A stretch of 64,000 nucleotides of DNA, taken from NCBI GenBank assembly GCA_030248065.1, contig JASAMV010004627.1, positions 1-64,000 of the forward strand, written 5' to 3'. The translations under genes and the position numbers were made by a program. Positions 25,498-39,166 of the stretch are shown here, one piece after another. This DNA is from Rhynchonema sp. JSB1_4 (taxonomy: Eukaryota > Nematoda > Chromadorea > Monhysterida > Xyalidae). Each line of letters begins with the position of its first letter. Within the stretch, counting starts at the first letter, position 1. A model generated the notes under the pieces. The model saw only the letters and a program-made list of their open reading frames with translations, made no database searches and had not been told where the DNA came from.

Positions 25498-28400
25498 TCA
25501 CCCAACAATTGAACACAAAACGGTCAGCGACAGTACGACAGTCGCTAGAATGTCGACGTGAAAATACCTATAAAAGGGCATCAGTTCACCATGCGCCTTC
25601 AGTCTGTCCAGTTTTTGTCCATGTCGAGCCGCGTACTCGGTGTGCCACAGAAGGGGATCATCCAACAGACACTCCTGCTCGTGATCTTGCATCGCGGCGA
25701 TTTTGTGCGCTCGCGCTGAGTAACTAAAAATCGTGGACGGCTTTGATATATATGTATGTATGTACCGTAACACGTTCTTTTAGTCACCGTATTTGAAGTC
25801 TACCCTCTCTGTGCGCACTGTCTACCCGACGCATGGTGAATTTTCGGCATAGTTTCTTGCCCGGTACCATATCTTCCATGCTCGACAGTAATAGTGATAA
25901 TATTCTTTCTCAAGAAAATGTGACTCGAACAAATGTGAATAAAAAACACTGAACCTACACAGGATTGTCCAGCATTTCTGAGACCATCTCAGTCAGTTTG
26001 TCACTGTTGAGTTCTCTTTTTGTGATCCTCAGTCCAACACCGTGTTTGACAACTCGTCCAATATTTCCGTGATGGTCCATGCCCATTGGCATGGCTAAAA
26101 GGCATGGTTTGGGTGATGCTTCAATGGGCTATGGCTTGTGATATCAAGAAAATTAAGCTACCATCTTGACGAAAATACAATTCCGTTTTGTCGAGTAAGG
26201 TTTCAATGAGGCATCAAGACCTGTTCTGAAGTGTCAGGCCATAGAGTACAGTATCTGGTGCATTCGCACTGACGATGATCAGATGCACCAGCTGTTTGCT
26301 AAACGAAGAAAAAAGTGCTGTAAATTGCGATGCCATTCAAGCTTGGTAACAAGACGGAAGTACACTGACTCAACACTCCAATAGGCAAACCACAAACCAA
26401 CCCAGAATGGGAACGCCATGTCTAACCGCCTCGAGTACGCTTGCAATGCCGCCGTGGGTGATCAATAGTTTCGTGTGTGAATCGGCTAAAACAATTTTCT
26501 TCACACAGATATGTGAAAATTTTAATATGAATCTTATTGTTGGTGATGTTGTCCTTCTGTTACGTATATTTAACAATTTCATATTGGCTCTGCACGTACA
26601 CGATGTACGGATGTACGGGCGCCCGCCTCTCGAACAGCTTACATCGTGTACGTGCACGGCAAAACATAACTGGTCCGGTTGAAATTTTCGACAAGCATGA
26701 TAATTTTAGCACAGAACAAAGAAAAGTAACGAATGAAACCCACCGAAAACATTGGTTTGATTGAACCATCGCACAAACTGCACATTATTATCAGCATCAA
26801 AGCTGCCATTTGTTGGTGTGCTCATGGTGCGCCAGATGAAACGCACGTTTTGAAATCTGTGTGCGTTTTCGGAATTGGGGTTATTCTAAGGTAGTTGACG
26901 CAAGCTATGAATTTCGATGACAGTGCAATGACGTGTATCAATCATTCTATTATTGGTTGAATCACTGACAAATTGGGCATACACAGTAACTATGGGGACG
27001 AAAGTCATGAAAATGAGAAAAAAGTTATGCAAAATCCAAGATTCAAAAAATGTAAGCCAACTTCGAGAAAGTGGCGCTGAACGCCTGTTTCATTTCCTCC
27101 GACATTCGCTCGGTCTTGCCCAATGTCGTCAGTGAGAACACAACTGTGGCCGTACGATTGTTGTAAAGGGAGGCGGTGAAGTTGGGTGCCTGAATCAGGG
27201 TTGGTCAATGATTGTAAAGGCCTAACTATACTTCGTTCTCTCAGAGAACAAAGAACAAATTCTCGCGCGCTGATTGGCTGTTGAACATACGTGGACCAAT
27301 CAGCGCGCGAGAATTTGTTCTTTGTTCTCTGAGAGAACGAAGTATAGTTAGGCTTTAAGGTATACAGTAGTTGACCGGGCGCCTTTTAGCTTGAGGAGAA
27401 GCCCCGAACGAACTGGGAGATCTATGGCGTCCTCATGTTAATGATGCATGTTAACCAGTGTACAATAGGCATGCAGCGTGGTTTGGTTGTCTAAGCTGTT
27501 CTCACAGACCTGCGATGCATCAGGCCATCGTCAGCGCGAATCGAATAGATGCCAATGTGACCCCCGAAACACATGAACGAAGCAGATCTTATTGCACAAA
27601 ACAGGACTTTCTGCAATCAGTGGCTTGCCTGGTTTGCCACCACAACCGATGGCACAGAAGAACTGTCGGATTCGGTCAGGTTGACAGCGGCACTGGACTC
27701 GAAATCGGGCAACTGCGTTTGCACCAGTTCCTGAGAGGATGAATAAGTGGTTCAAAATTCGATTTTAGCATTTCTTTTCGGATAGAGCGCGAAAAAAAAG
27801 AAAAGAAAAGCGATTCCTATCCTAATTCAGCAAGAACTAACGTCTTGCACCGGCTCACGTATCCTGTCTTTCAAGCCCATATTGATCAAAGTCAGCGTTT
27901 CAGGACGCGCAAACTCCATAAATTTCTCGGCCAGGAACATAACCTGCAATGAAACAACATATTTGTTTTTTGCACGATTAGTACATATCTTAGAAAAATT
28001 TTTTTTGAAATAACCTCACCATCAACGGCCTATGCCTTGTATCCGTGTAGATTTTGAATAATCTCCCAATCAGCGCCTCGACCAACGTCCAAAATGAAGA
28101 TGAAGTGAACAGAATGTGATCGAAAACGTTCTTCAGTCTCTCGAGAAGAGTCATTTTGTCCTGAAAAAGTAAAAAAATCGTATAGAAAACAGGGTTGACT
28201 GCATAACACATGATTAAGTACTGTATGTACTAGTTCTTGGGCGTAGCCGGCCGGTAGAAAGCTTATCATTCACGGAACCACTGAACGTTGATATTTTACA
28301 CTCAATTTTATAACTTTGTTTGAAAAAAGTGAACAAAAGCAACGAAACATCCACAAAAACCTGTTGACCATCAATAATCGAAGGTGCATACGACAGCGGT

Positions 28401-29504
28401 GTTGGCGTAGCTGCGGCCTTTTCCAAATAATAAACCGTAACACTCGGGGATACGGTAATATACGGTAATGACAAGTGGTTCATTGTGGCCCAAGCGCATG
28501 GGTAGCCATGCGGGTCCAAGATGCCGAGCGTGAAATTGCGCGAGCGTAAGTGTGCCTGAATCAGGGGTGGGCGCAATTCAAATTTGATTGGTTGAGGCAG
28601 ATTGTCTAATTCTGCTTGATGCGCTGAACTGACACAAAAACTATGTTCCACTGCGAGCAGGAGCTGTGTCAAACTTGGTATGAGATCAGATCGGATCTGT
28701 CATGGTGGTACATTCAGTTGACCACAGCACATCCGATCCGATCACCAGTAAGTTTTACATCGAACGCGAAACGTTATCTAAGTCCAAGTGTATCAACGAT
28801 GCGTGTCAACCACTGTACAATAAACCAAATTATACCCCACCAATAATTCCGGCTGTCTGTTGAGTTCATAACAAGGTGTCATCGCTTCAAACACCCCAAT
28901 CGCCATAAAGTGCATGTAATCGGCATATTCTTCCTGAAAAGATATTTCGTTTTCTCGCTTTTTTATCATGACACTCAGAAAAATTAAGAAGGAAATCGGT
29001 TGTGCAAAACAGGTTACCTGCTTTTTCCACATGATGTTGTCGATGGTGTTCTCGACCCAGGGCAGTTGTCTGCTGCAATAGTCGATCACGCGAACGCCTC
29101 TGGGTGCTGGCAACTCGGCTACACTGCTAGTCGCGCCCCAACGCAATAATGTGATCTGATGATGATTAAAAGTGGTCTTGTTGTATTTTAGTTCGTTCAT
29201 TTTGGGGCAATGTTCTGAGTTTGTGTTTATCTGTCAATGTATCTGTCTGAAACGTCGTCAATTTGTATTCGGAGCGATATAAAGCATAACGTGTGAAACG
29301 TGAACGAAGACCAACCTCATGTCCCCTATCAATTAATTGTTTGAGCAATTTATTGAATAGACGATTATGACTGGCCACAAACGGGTTTGGCATCACAAGT
29401 ATTCGCGAAGGTTTTGTAAATTTTCGGGCTGTATTTTCGCAATAACCATGATAGAAGCTGAGATGGATCATGAATAGAATCACAGTTGTGGCACGTGAGG
29501 TCAT
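25498..29504 (-). CDS. UDP-glycosyltransferase (UGT), 12 exons, 542 aa
   Basis: ER membrane enzyme that transfers a sugar from a UDP-sugar to small lipophilic acceptors. Exons, 5' to 3': 29504-29316, 29155-29018, 28933-28841, 28555-28361, 28160-28020, 27943-27842, 27730-27647, 27189-27062, 26856-26744, 26485-26402, 26094-25959, 25723-25498. Phases all match and length fits the family. A signal peptide (1-22) is followed by NPFVASHNR with the catalytic His (H46). D154 in GILDPHGYPC matches the partner Asp. FSLTTLGKT and the donor signature LITHGGIASVLEAVRHGVP (402-420) follow. The usual Asp-Gln ending the signature is Asp-His here (D429-H430). A hydrophobic C-terminal segment is present, but the usual Lys-rich tail is absent, so a further 3' exon is possible. 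The exon 7 donor is the least certain border. Introns hold a 140-bp palindrome. Confidence 0.9.
27216..27357. mobile_element. Near-perfect 140-bp palindromic MITE
   Basis: Arms of about 62 bp (AGGCCTAACTATACTTCGTT continuing to CTCGCGCGCTGATTGG) are mirrored at 27296-27357, with a spacer of about 18 bp. It lies in the UGT intron between exons 7 and 8. Confidence 0.85.
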
Positions 29505-32500
29505 GGCGATATGACTGTTGTTGAATCCGAATTTTAGAGAAAAATCACTGCTTTTTTCAATGTTTTTTAATAAAAAAACTGCTCCGTCAAGTTTAAGACA
29601 TATTTTGCGAACGGCAGACCGGAAAATAATCGCTCAACGATGTCTGAAATGATAAAACCCTAAATTTTAGGGTGCACCCCAATTCTGTGAAAGTAATGAT
29701 CCACTAAAAACTGCGCGAACGCGACTGATATACTTTTTTAGTTTGACCGAACCTGCAAACAAAAACAGAGTAAAAACACGAGTTTGCCTATTCGTTGTGC
29801 CTTTGTACCACGAACAGTGTTTTGTAGGTTTGAAAGTTCGCTGGAAATAAAAACAACTGTCATAAAACGCACTGTCGTAACGTTTGTTGCACTGTTCCTG
29901 CACCACCTAAACGTAAAACAGCAAATTTGACAGTGAACCTTTTACTCTTACGTAACGTGCTATCTCAGCCCATTAAACAAGAAATACAACATCAGAACAA
30001 GAAAACTGAACCAGCAGAAATGCAGAAAAAAGTACACAGGGTCGCAGTATTACCAACACAACCCTAAAACATACAGTAAATTCAGCGTGAAATCTATGAA
30101 ATTGTTGTTTATTTTATTTGCTGTCAAAATTTCGGAACAAAACCATAATTAAAGTGTCCACAAGCTGTGGATCAAATACAGTAATGTGAATGAGAAATCG
30201 ATGAAAAATAAATAAAACGTAGAAACCGAACTTTTAGCAAAATTGCCCAGCAGCCAGAAACACAAGGTTATATACATCAACAGGTGAAAACTGGTTTTTT
30301 CATGAGCCAGGGTTATTTTTATATTAAACATTGTACTTTTTCGGTTAAACGCTTCCGCAGAAAAATTTAGAAGCAAAAAACGTGTGCGACGTATGATACG
30401 TCTGTGCTTGACTCCAAAAGCGAAAGAGGTGGCGACATTTTGTGAAAGCAAAACGCGTGGCTAAATTATACTGCACGGCGACAAAATGTTTTCTCGCGTT
30501 GACTGGTGCAGTATCTGTCATGATATATTTATTTGTAAATGGATGAACAAGCTTTGATAATAAAAAATCGCAGAACGCTTCCAAGCGCTATAAAAACCGA
30601 GCAAAAAAACACTGGGCAGCGAAACATTGGGGATACGTACAATGTATTTGTGATGGAAACATAAATCGTTATGAATATTATATAATAATGGTGAATCACA
30701 TACGCAAAGGCGCATGTACTATTACGCTATCTGGAGCGATTAGCACTTCAATGCGAATCTTCCTCTGCTCTGGTTTCTGGCAGCAGTTCCCACTTCATTC
30801 AAGTACTAGTCTGGAACTGGAACTAGTCCCCGTCAGGTGCACAAAGTATGGTTGAGCCATAGATCGAGGTCACTCATGGTTGACAGCACAGAATGTGGGG
30901 TTAGATATAAATGTAAATGTGTATTAATCGATCGTTTTTACACCATGCGTTTGTAGTACTGTGCGGATGCGCAATGCTTGGCATTTTATGTTGATCTGCA
31001 TATACTGTATTTTACCTTTGGCGCGCCTTTGTGCATGTGACTGGATCAATCAATACGTGGCGCGCTCATAGGAACAAATCGAGATGCACAAAAACGTCTG
31101 ATTACCACGCTCCCTTGCCGTGCACGGCCGTGAAAAACGTTTGTGGTCAAAAATTCAACGGGATGATACTATTCTGGAGTGAATCCTTTCACTGTAGTAG
31201 AACTGTGAAATATTTGTACCCGTCCACAGCCTGTGGTTGACATTCATATCCTCAAACTTACATAATACGGAAACTCTCGTGAAGACCGTTCACCTGTACA
31301 GCACCTGTCAAAAACATTGAGTCTGAAAAAAACAAAAAAAACGATAGAAACTGGGAAAATAATTGAGAGTGATTCGACGAACTAGACATTGAAAAGGTTG
31401 CCAATCATGCACATGCCTATTTGTCAAACTTGTACATAAAGTTAACGACTCAAAAAATGTCTGGCATATCATGTTACCAATCGTGATTTTGGACTTGCGC
31501 GCGCGACCTGGACTAGTTTTTTTGGTCAAGAAAGTGTCACATCAACTTCACACTAAAGAGCCATAAGAACACCCTGCAGTTTGTTTATGTATATATATAT
31601 ATACGTAGGTCGTTGTTGTCACTTTCTTATACAAATCAATTTACTGGACTGATAAATTTACGATGTTTTTGAGTGGTGAACCCAAAAAAGGGAATCAAAC
31701 AAAAATGAAGGATATCGGGTCTGGGTATAAGTATATATAGCGTGCAACACATTGTCTCCTTCATATCAAAGCGGCAACCTCAACCTAATCAGACCGGGAT
31801 TTACACTCACCCGAAATCTGTGTCGCGCACGTGAGCAGCAATAAATATTGAAAGTGAAACAGAATTGTAGACCAATTTTATCAACATGTGTATCTATCCA
31901 AAATCAAATGGCTTGCGAGTTAATGCAGTGCAAAGAGTGTGATAAAGTCGAACGTCGTAAGACATTAAGAATATCAAGATTAGAATCTTGGGTATCGTAG
32001 CTGCACGTTAAATGGGCACCTTATTATACGGCAGATCCCAAAAACTAAGAGACGCACATTTCCACAAGACGGTTGAGTTAATGGGCATGTGTTAGTTTGT
32101 GAGGATGCAGGTTAAAATAAAGTCGCGTGAGTTTTGGGATGTATGGTGCATTAGTTGCCCTGCCCTTTTAAATAATGTCTACCTCAGATACAACGTACCT
32201 ACCTACATACATACATAGGTACATATATCTCTGAGTTAAGGGCGGGTACGTTGTAATTTAGGTAAAAGAAAAGAGGTGACAGGCGTCAGAAGCAGGTAAC
32301 GCTGATCAGCTTGGGGGCGAGTCCAAAAACTTTTCCAGCTATAGGTATACGTAGATGTTCTTAAGTTTTGTTGCTGACTCACACCCCAGAAAAGTAAAAA
32401 CCTACTACGCCACTGCACCAAGTAAAAATGTGTACAGCACGTCACCAACCAGAGAAACGTGTCTAACGATCTGTGTTTTTTTACAAAAAAACGTCCGAAA

Positions 32501-33480
32501 CAAATAAGCGGCATTTAAACGCGCCAACACGTATGTACAATAAATTCCAAAGCAAATGTCCGTAGAAATCTGCAGACTTGCCTACGTATGTAGTGTGGTC
32601 ATGTTGAAAGAGATTAAAAACTGCGCGGGCAAAATTTTGTGTTGGCACATAAATAAATAGAATATAAGTAACAATGAAAAAATGGTGAAAGTCGGTGCAG
32701 TGTCAATACTAGTGAACTCGAAGCTCTATTGATACCTGGTTCTGTGTTTGTGGAGTTTTTTCTGTTCATTCACTTATTTAAGGTTCTTACTACTCCGTTT
32801 TAATGTTCTTACTATAGTTGTATGTAGATGATGGTATTGAATTCTAGGTATACCAAAAGGAAAAAACGCTGAAGCGTTCAAATGTCATTATTTCAGTATT
32901 ATTTTATCTTACTATGTATGCCATGTGTAATTTTATTATTTGCATATGAAGGCGTAACGTCACACTGCGTTTTTTATTAATGACACCATCTCTTTTACAC
33001 TCCTTCAGACCAAACACTCGGTGCGAAAAAGATATACATATCTTGACAATATTTTTGTTGCTGTGAAATGTCATTCAGCAATAATGTGACGTAATGAAAT
33101 GAAATAAATTTAAAAAAGCTACAAACGAATTGTTCACCAGACTCTAACTTTGTGTACAACCCTTTCTTCATTGGTGGGTGTTTCTGAAAAGATGTTATAC
33201 CTGCAAAAATATATTTTTTAGCAAGCGGAAACACAACTTTCCACAACGTCAAATAAACAAGTACCCATTCACACCTAAAATATTAAATAGGCACGTCAGA
33301 TTTCGGCCAATAAAATCTATAGATGTCCAAGTTTACGACAACATTTGAGAATACTCGGTAATAACAGTGTATATACATATATGCGGAAGGCGGTGGTTTC
33401 ACACAACAGGGGACAGAGGGAAGCGAAGCGCTTTTCGCGTCTGTCTCCTCAGGTAATAAGAAGGCATGCTCCGGTGAGAG
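29505..33480. other. Intergenic, no gene seen
   Basis: AT-rich stretch without a credible exon. Short hairpins occur, such as ACAACGTACC with GGTACGTTGT at 32180-32255. Open frames here are short and low in protein-like character. Confidence 0.45.
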
Positions 33481-33487
33481 GCCAGGC

Positions 33488-35550
33488 TTATTTCAAACTT
33501 TCCGGATGAGCCCCCAGGCTGCGGTGATAATATGGTTTGTGTTGTACAGTGGACCCATGAGTGGTGCGGGTTCCGTGCTGTTCGGTGTTCAAAGAACCAC
33601 CACGCGTAACAGCTGTTACTATCCTTCCGTCGGGTCTAGACGACAGAACGAGTTCCACCGGAATAGACATTATCGACGGGCGTTTCACATCCCCTTCGAA
33701 ATGACCCAATCGGAGATTGTAGTCAGCCATCCTCAACTCTCCCTCCGGTTCGAAGTATACATACTTCACGATCGGTTCGTACAGTACGTCGTACTCACAT
33801 TTTTGTTCAGTTTGGTTGGGACCTCCAGTAGCACTTTCAGGCGTGCCACAGCCTGCATCATCCTGTTGGCTGCTCATACATTCTTCAACCGGGGCACCAT
33901 GCCACAGGGTTTGCGTCTTTCCGACTGGCACTATTCGCATCGACACACTGACTGTGTGCGACTGCACTGGGTAGTCCAGTTCGGGTAGGTCGAAATACCG
34001 TGTGCGTTCTCCGAGCGCATTCTCAAGCACATTCGGCATGGACAACATCGCGTCCTCATTCCGACACATATCATTGTACAATCCACAAGTCACGGGTTCG
34101 GAACCCTCTTGCAGTGGCATGCCCGGACTGTGGCGGTCTCCATATGGTAGCACTCGTATCGGCATTCGGTTATCGAGCATCTCGCCCCACTTGTCAAGCA
34201 ATTGACGCGTCTTGGCGGATCTCGGTGACCGTGCTTGCTCAATCTCAAACAATCCGCGAGCCTCGGATGAAAACCGGTCTTCAAGCTCACACAAAGGTTC
34301 CTGCGTCAGCGAGTTCACATTCAGATACTCCGAAATCCTGGCAGCAAGCAATCGATCATGGGGTAGCTCTTCCGCAAACAACCATTTCAACAGATGGTCA
34401 CTGTATCGATGTGTGGTGAGCACGATGTCAACCACTTCTTCATGCAACCGCCAAGGTTCAGCGAACTTGGGTGCATCCAACCAATCCTCTTGCCACGATA
34501 CCTCACGTATCTGGTCTTCCTCAAGCTCCTCTCGCGTGTACAGATCAATCGTATTCTGTCCGATCGCCTCTGACTCGGACTGATATCTCTCACGAACACA
34601 CGTGCGTCCGGTTTCCGTATCCGAACTCACATAACGGATCTGACGCACTGGCAGCACTCCTCCAGTCTCCTGCCCTTTCGACGCTCGTTCAGTTTCCTGC
34701 CCTTTCCTTTCCTGCTCCTCTGTCACGCGAATCCCATGCGCCTTCCGCGCCCTTTCCTCTTCCAGACATTCCTGTCTTTCCTCCACACGGACTCCTTGTC
34801 CCTTCTCCACGCGGACCTCCGGTCCTTTCTCCGCGCGGATCTCCTGCGCCTTGCGCGCCCGCGCCTCGCTCAGCCATTCATCATAGATCTCTTGCGCCCT
34901 CCGCGCCTGGCTAGCGGTCAATAATTCCGTCCGCCGGTACCCAGCATGGAACACCTGCGCTGCCTGCGCCTGTCCAGCTTTCATGTCCGATCGGTACACC
35001 TTTCCGTCTGACTGGTCCAATTGACCACAACTGCGGTCCTCCAACTGACCGACTTTCACACTGCGACCGTTCCACTGGTCGACTTTCACACTGCGGTCCC
35101 TAAACTTACCGTCGGTTCGTTCCAAACACCCAAAAGTGTTACTTTCGATGAACGAAACATCACTCTCCTCATCCCACATCAGCCATCCGGTCCCTCCGCG
35201 ACCGATGGGTGGGTCTTTCACTGTCTCGCCGGACTGACCTATCCATCCGCCGGTCTGTTCTCTCTGCCCCGGCGGACTACTGCGGTCATCGGCGGTTCCC
35301 TTCCGGAGACTGGCATCCGGTATTGCCTTATTCGACCGGGAATTGACGTCCGGCACCTGATTGTTCTTCCGGGAATTGACGTCCGGCATTGGTTCGCGAC
35401 GAATGGACTCGCCGCTTGAAGGATGCATCGGTGTCACGACGTAGTCAAGTTCCACCGACAAATCGACGCGCGAATACTCAAGCTTGTCGATTGGATTAGT
35501 AACTGGGTCCGCGACGTAGTCGAGCTTTCCCAGTACCTGATCTAGAAAAT
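33488..35550 (-). CDS. Orphan protein, large single exon with charged tandem repeats
   Basis: The longest open frame in the window, clearly richer in G+C than its flanks. It is open from a likely acceptor (TTTTGCAG, exon from 35550) to the stop at 33488, about 686 codons. The first in-frame ATG gives MHPSSGESIRR near 35428. The N-terminal half has short repeats: PDVNSRK / PDVNSRS / PDASLRK, RSVKVDQ / RSVKVGQ, and a charged block of roughly 24-bp DNA repeats encoding units like EIRAEKGPEVRVEKGQGVRV. The C-terminal half is globular in composition (DHLLKWLFAEELPHDRLLAA, CEYDVLYEPIVKYVYFEPEG). No domain, zinc knuckle, protease or polymerase motif was recognised. It could be a lineage-specific gene or a domesticated gag-like ORF; neither is shown. 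Confidence 0.65.
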
Positions 35551-38120
35551 CTGCAAAAGCTGGAAATCCAGTCAGGTTAGGTTAGGTACATAGGTTTATA
35601 AATACATGCAATAGGACGAATCACAAACCAAAACCAACGTCGCGACAAGTCAAGCTCCGAGGGTTTTTTATTGGCTTGGAGACGAACGACCTTTTCCAAT
35701 AGTAGGTCACTGTGGGTATGGCGGAAGATTTGAGTGTCTAACTAATAAAAGTGAAGATTGCTTATATATGTTTTGGGACGTAGTGTCTAAGGATACATCA
35801 CACACATAAGGTATGGATTATAAAAACAAGAAACGTTACTGTACGCAAAGTATGCAAATTTACCATACGACACACGCAAAAGGGAGAGACTTAATCCCTC
35901 ACTCGAACGATCGCTAACCACGTAATAACGAACGTTCATACAACACAGTCACGCAAGGGAACATCAACCGAACTGCTCATTTACGCAGGTTGACTCGCCT
36001 GCACGCATAGCGCTTTCCGGACTGAATTCGACCGACCAATCACAGTATCGGTGTACTTATGTCCCTTGACTTCACGTGTCCCTCATGTGTCGTATTCCAA
36101 ACGACAACTTGGATACTTACGCGTCCGCGTAAACGCTAACCATGAAGTATCATGGATATCTTCTTGCTCATGTATCGTTGGTAAGCAGAACTGTGTGCAG
36201 TGCACTGTCGGGATTTTTATGTTTGCACGTTGTTGCTTTCTTAGGTATGTACATTGTTGCTTTTTGTAAGATTTTTAACTCGACATACATGGCGTCAACT
36301 CGATATCCAAAGACAAACATGATCACAGCAGATCGACTCTGTTATTGGTCGCACAATGACCATATAAGAATTCATCAAATCTATCCTGATTTTCACGTTC
36401 AGTCCCTTTTAACCACTGTGCTATTTGTGATTCTCACAAAACATTTTCACCTGAAAATAATCCAGCAGATCAACCACGTTGCCGCAGGTCTGAAACATTC
36501 TCTTTACTACATGTTTTGTGTGCGATCGCGCAACGCAACGTCATCACCCCGTCACTTTCCCTCTTTACGATTCAGGAAAAAAATTTGACAAATTCTTATA
36601 AAGTCATTGTGCGACCAATACCATTGTAGGCACATATATCATCAACCAAGCTTGATAATTATTATACCAGGCCAGACGTGGTGTTTTTGACGTTGTCGTT
36701 GTCAGCAAAGAGTACGGTGAAGAATGCATTGATTGGTTTGATTTTGGTTGTATCTGTACATGATATTCAAACTACAGTGTAGTCTCATTTCTGCCACAGC
36801 TGAGCACTCTCAGTCTCAGGCGCCTCACAACTGATAAAAATATTTGTTCCACCACAGCAACCTGCAACGCAAGTCGAGAGTATCGTGGGAAAAGTAACTA
36901 AGCGCCAAAAAGTTATGCATTTTTCATTCTCCAGTTAAGATGAGCTGAAAATAATACAGTTTGGCGCTCAGTCATTTTTTACCCCGCGGAAGGCCTTTGC
37001 CATGTACCCCAGTCACTTTTCACCAGAAAATAAAATGTGACCAAGCGCCGAAAATTCGAAGGTGACGCTTGGTAGTTTTTTCAAGCGCCCATAATTCGAC
37101 TTACAGAACGTTTCCGGGTCTAATTTTTGGTAAAAAGGACAGAAGAGTTTCTGGGTTAAAGTACGTCGACGTTAGTGGCGCTTAGTCATTTCTTGTCGCT
37201 TAATAATTTTTTTCACCATACCCTCGAAATAGTGGATACAGTTACGTATTTTATTCAACAACTTCCTTACGATCCGCCGCCTCCAAGAAATACATACCAA
37301 CCAAAAAAGAGTAGTATGCTAATCAATCACGCGAGTGTACATCGAAATGGACAAGACGAGATCTCGCACTTATATACAGTAGGTTCTATGTATATGTGCC
37401 GTACCTACCTTAAAAATGTCGGATTGAATATGTATGTATATTTTGCTGAGTCATCACTATCCAGAGGGAACTCATCAGTTAGTCTGACTGAAAAAGTGGG
37501 ATGAAAGAAATTGTGACAATTGGGAGACACATATACATACTGTACCTGTACATAATGACCACGAATGGATTCGTCTTTCACGGGAGTTTACATGAGTTAC
37601 AAGCACACAAGGAAGGAGTTAGCTATACCTGTGTCAGGAATCAGCCTTGTCTGGATTATTATTTGCAAATTAGTGATACTAACACAAAGTCACGTAGACA
37701 ACAGTTCTACCACAATCTCGCAGTTCTTTTGAAACAAGTTTTTGCTTCAATTCAAATAAGAAGAGCTTTCAAAAATGTACTTGACGTTAATTGCGATAAT
37801 GTGCGCGTTTGAAGCTCTAGCGATGTGCTATCAATTTTCCGACTTCAAAAGAGCGTCGTTGCTGGGTCCAAAACAAATGCGTCGTCAAGAGACATACACA
37901 ACGTCACAGTTGAAGGTTACAGCTTTCTTTGTCAAATTTTGAAAGTCGCATTGTCAGAACTGGTAGGTTATGTATAATTCGCATTGACGATGCTCTGGTG
38001 CACCGACAGTCTGTAAGAGTAACGTGGACTGATTGTACAATGTATGTACATGTATTAGTATATCCACAGCATGTGACAAAGATCAACCAACATGCAATCC
38101 ACTCAAAAAACTCAGCACCG
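35551..38120. other. Intergenic or intron, one MITE
   Basis: No credible exon. GGTTAGGTTAGG at 35573. The MITE at 36343-36620 is listed separately. Upstream exons of the 38.1-kb gene or of the orphan gene may lie here unseen. Confidence 0.4.
36343..36620. mobile_element. MITE, TTGGTCGCACAATGACC family, copy 2
   Basis: Ends TATTGGTCGCACAATGACC and GTCATTGTGCGACCAATA. The interior aligns with the 15046 copy (AACCACTG.GCTATTTGT, ACAAAACATTTTCA, GATTCAGGAAAAAAATTTG). Confidence 0.8.
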
Positions 38121-38126
38121 TTTCAG

Positions 38127-39166
38127 AAATACGGTCTAGATCCGCTGAAGACGGTATCCCAAATCCAGTCATTGGTCGCTACCGAGTTGCATAAACGTGC
38201 CTTTGCGTCCGCGGACCTCCCCCGTAACGTCGATGAGCAGCCACCGAACAGCCGCTACAAATCACTCTGTCGTATCGTGCAGACCGAATTCACTGTGACT
38301 GAAACAGACGACTTTACCTTCATTGGTCTGTTTGAGTTGTCCGCAGAAGAAGTGTTCGTATTGACTCAAACTGGTTGGAAACTGTGAAAGAATAGGCAAC
38401 ACTCAGATCGTCAACTTACGGCAGGTCAACATGTCATGTATGTACGTAGGTGTACTGTTTCTCGTACTCACTACTCACTCATGGCTGACTGCTTTAGTTG
38501 GCGATCTCAGTTGACCACATACCAACTGGTCAAAAATTGGTTTCATTTTGCAGACATCCAAACGATGAAACCAATCAACGTGTTACCAGAGAACAGATTC
38601 CAGTTCATGTCCTGCGAGCTGGAGCGCGAGGGCAAACAGTGCGCGCATTACGATCCCAGCGAGTTAGTTGGGGGGACGTTGGGAGCACACTTTTTTGTTT
38701 TTTGCAGATTTAGCGGTTTAAAATTTATGTTTTTTTGGAAATTTCTTTCGTCTTTGTCTGCCAGCTACGCGTCGGCGTGTGAAACACAATGGCACTGGCA
38801 ATGGGCCAAGATCAAACCGGGACCGCTCACATACGATGTTAGATGGAGTTTTTCTAACATTAATTTGTACTGAAAACCTTGTTGATCATACGAAAGCCGA
38901 CATGAACCTTGGTGATCTGTTTATCTGTTCCGGCGTTGTTTTGAGAAAAGAATCAGAGCACTGTGAACGCGATTTATACCGATCACTGAGTTTGATTCTG
39001 ACCATAGTACTGTGTCTGCATTTTATGTACCAAACCTGGCATCATCTAAAACATTCGTGAATCATATTTTCCAGAGTCTGACCAAAGTGTTGATCCCATC
39101 GGCTTGCGTGTGTTCCCTACAATCGCGTTCGATGGACATTCTCACTCATTGGGCATCAAGTATTGA
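38127..39166 (+). CDS. Unrecognised multi-exon gene (partial model)
   Basis: Three exons join in phase. 38127-38373 (TTTCAG acceptor) encodes KYGLDPLKTVSQIQSLVATE and later FTVTETDDFTFIGLFELSAE. 38554-38662 encodes IQTMKPINVLPENRFQFMSC. 38765-38837 encodes YASACETQWHWQWAKIKPGP. A fourth exon from 39075 after TTTTCCAG has two open frames; the more protein-like one (SDQSVDPIGLRVFPTIAFDG, stop at 39166) needs a phase not supplied by exon 3, so an exon may be missing between 38838 and 39074. Cys, His and Trp are frequent. No family was recognised. The 5' end is not found. Confidence 0.5.

Noticed and set aside
29018..29340. Apparent frameshift in UGT between RGHEVGL and HHQITLL frames
   Set aside because: A GAG/GTTGGT donor and a CATCATCAG acceptor remove it cleanly and restore the family sequence RGHE-ITLLRWGA, so the gene is not broken there.
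33506..35419. Several 120-160 codon plus-strand frames opposite the orphan ORF
   Set aside because: They are antisense shadows of the 33488-35550 minus-strand frame in GC-rich DNA.
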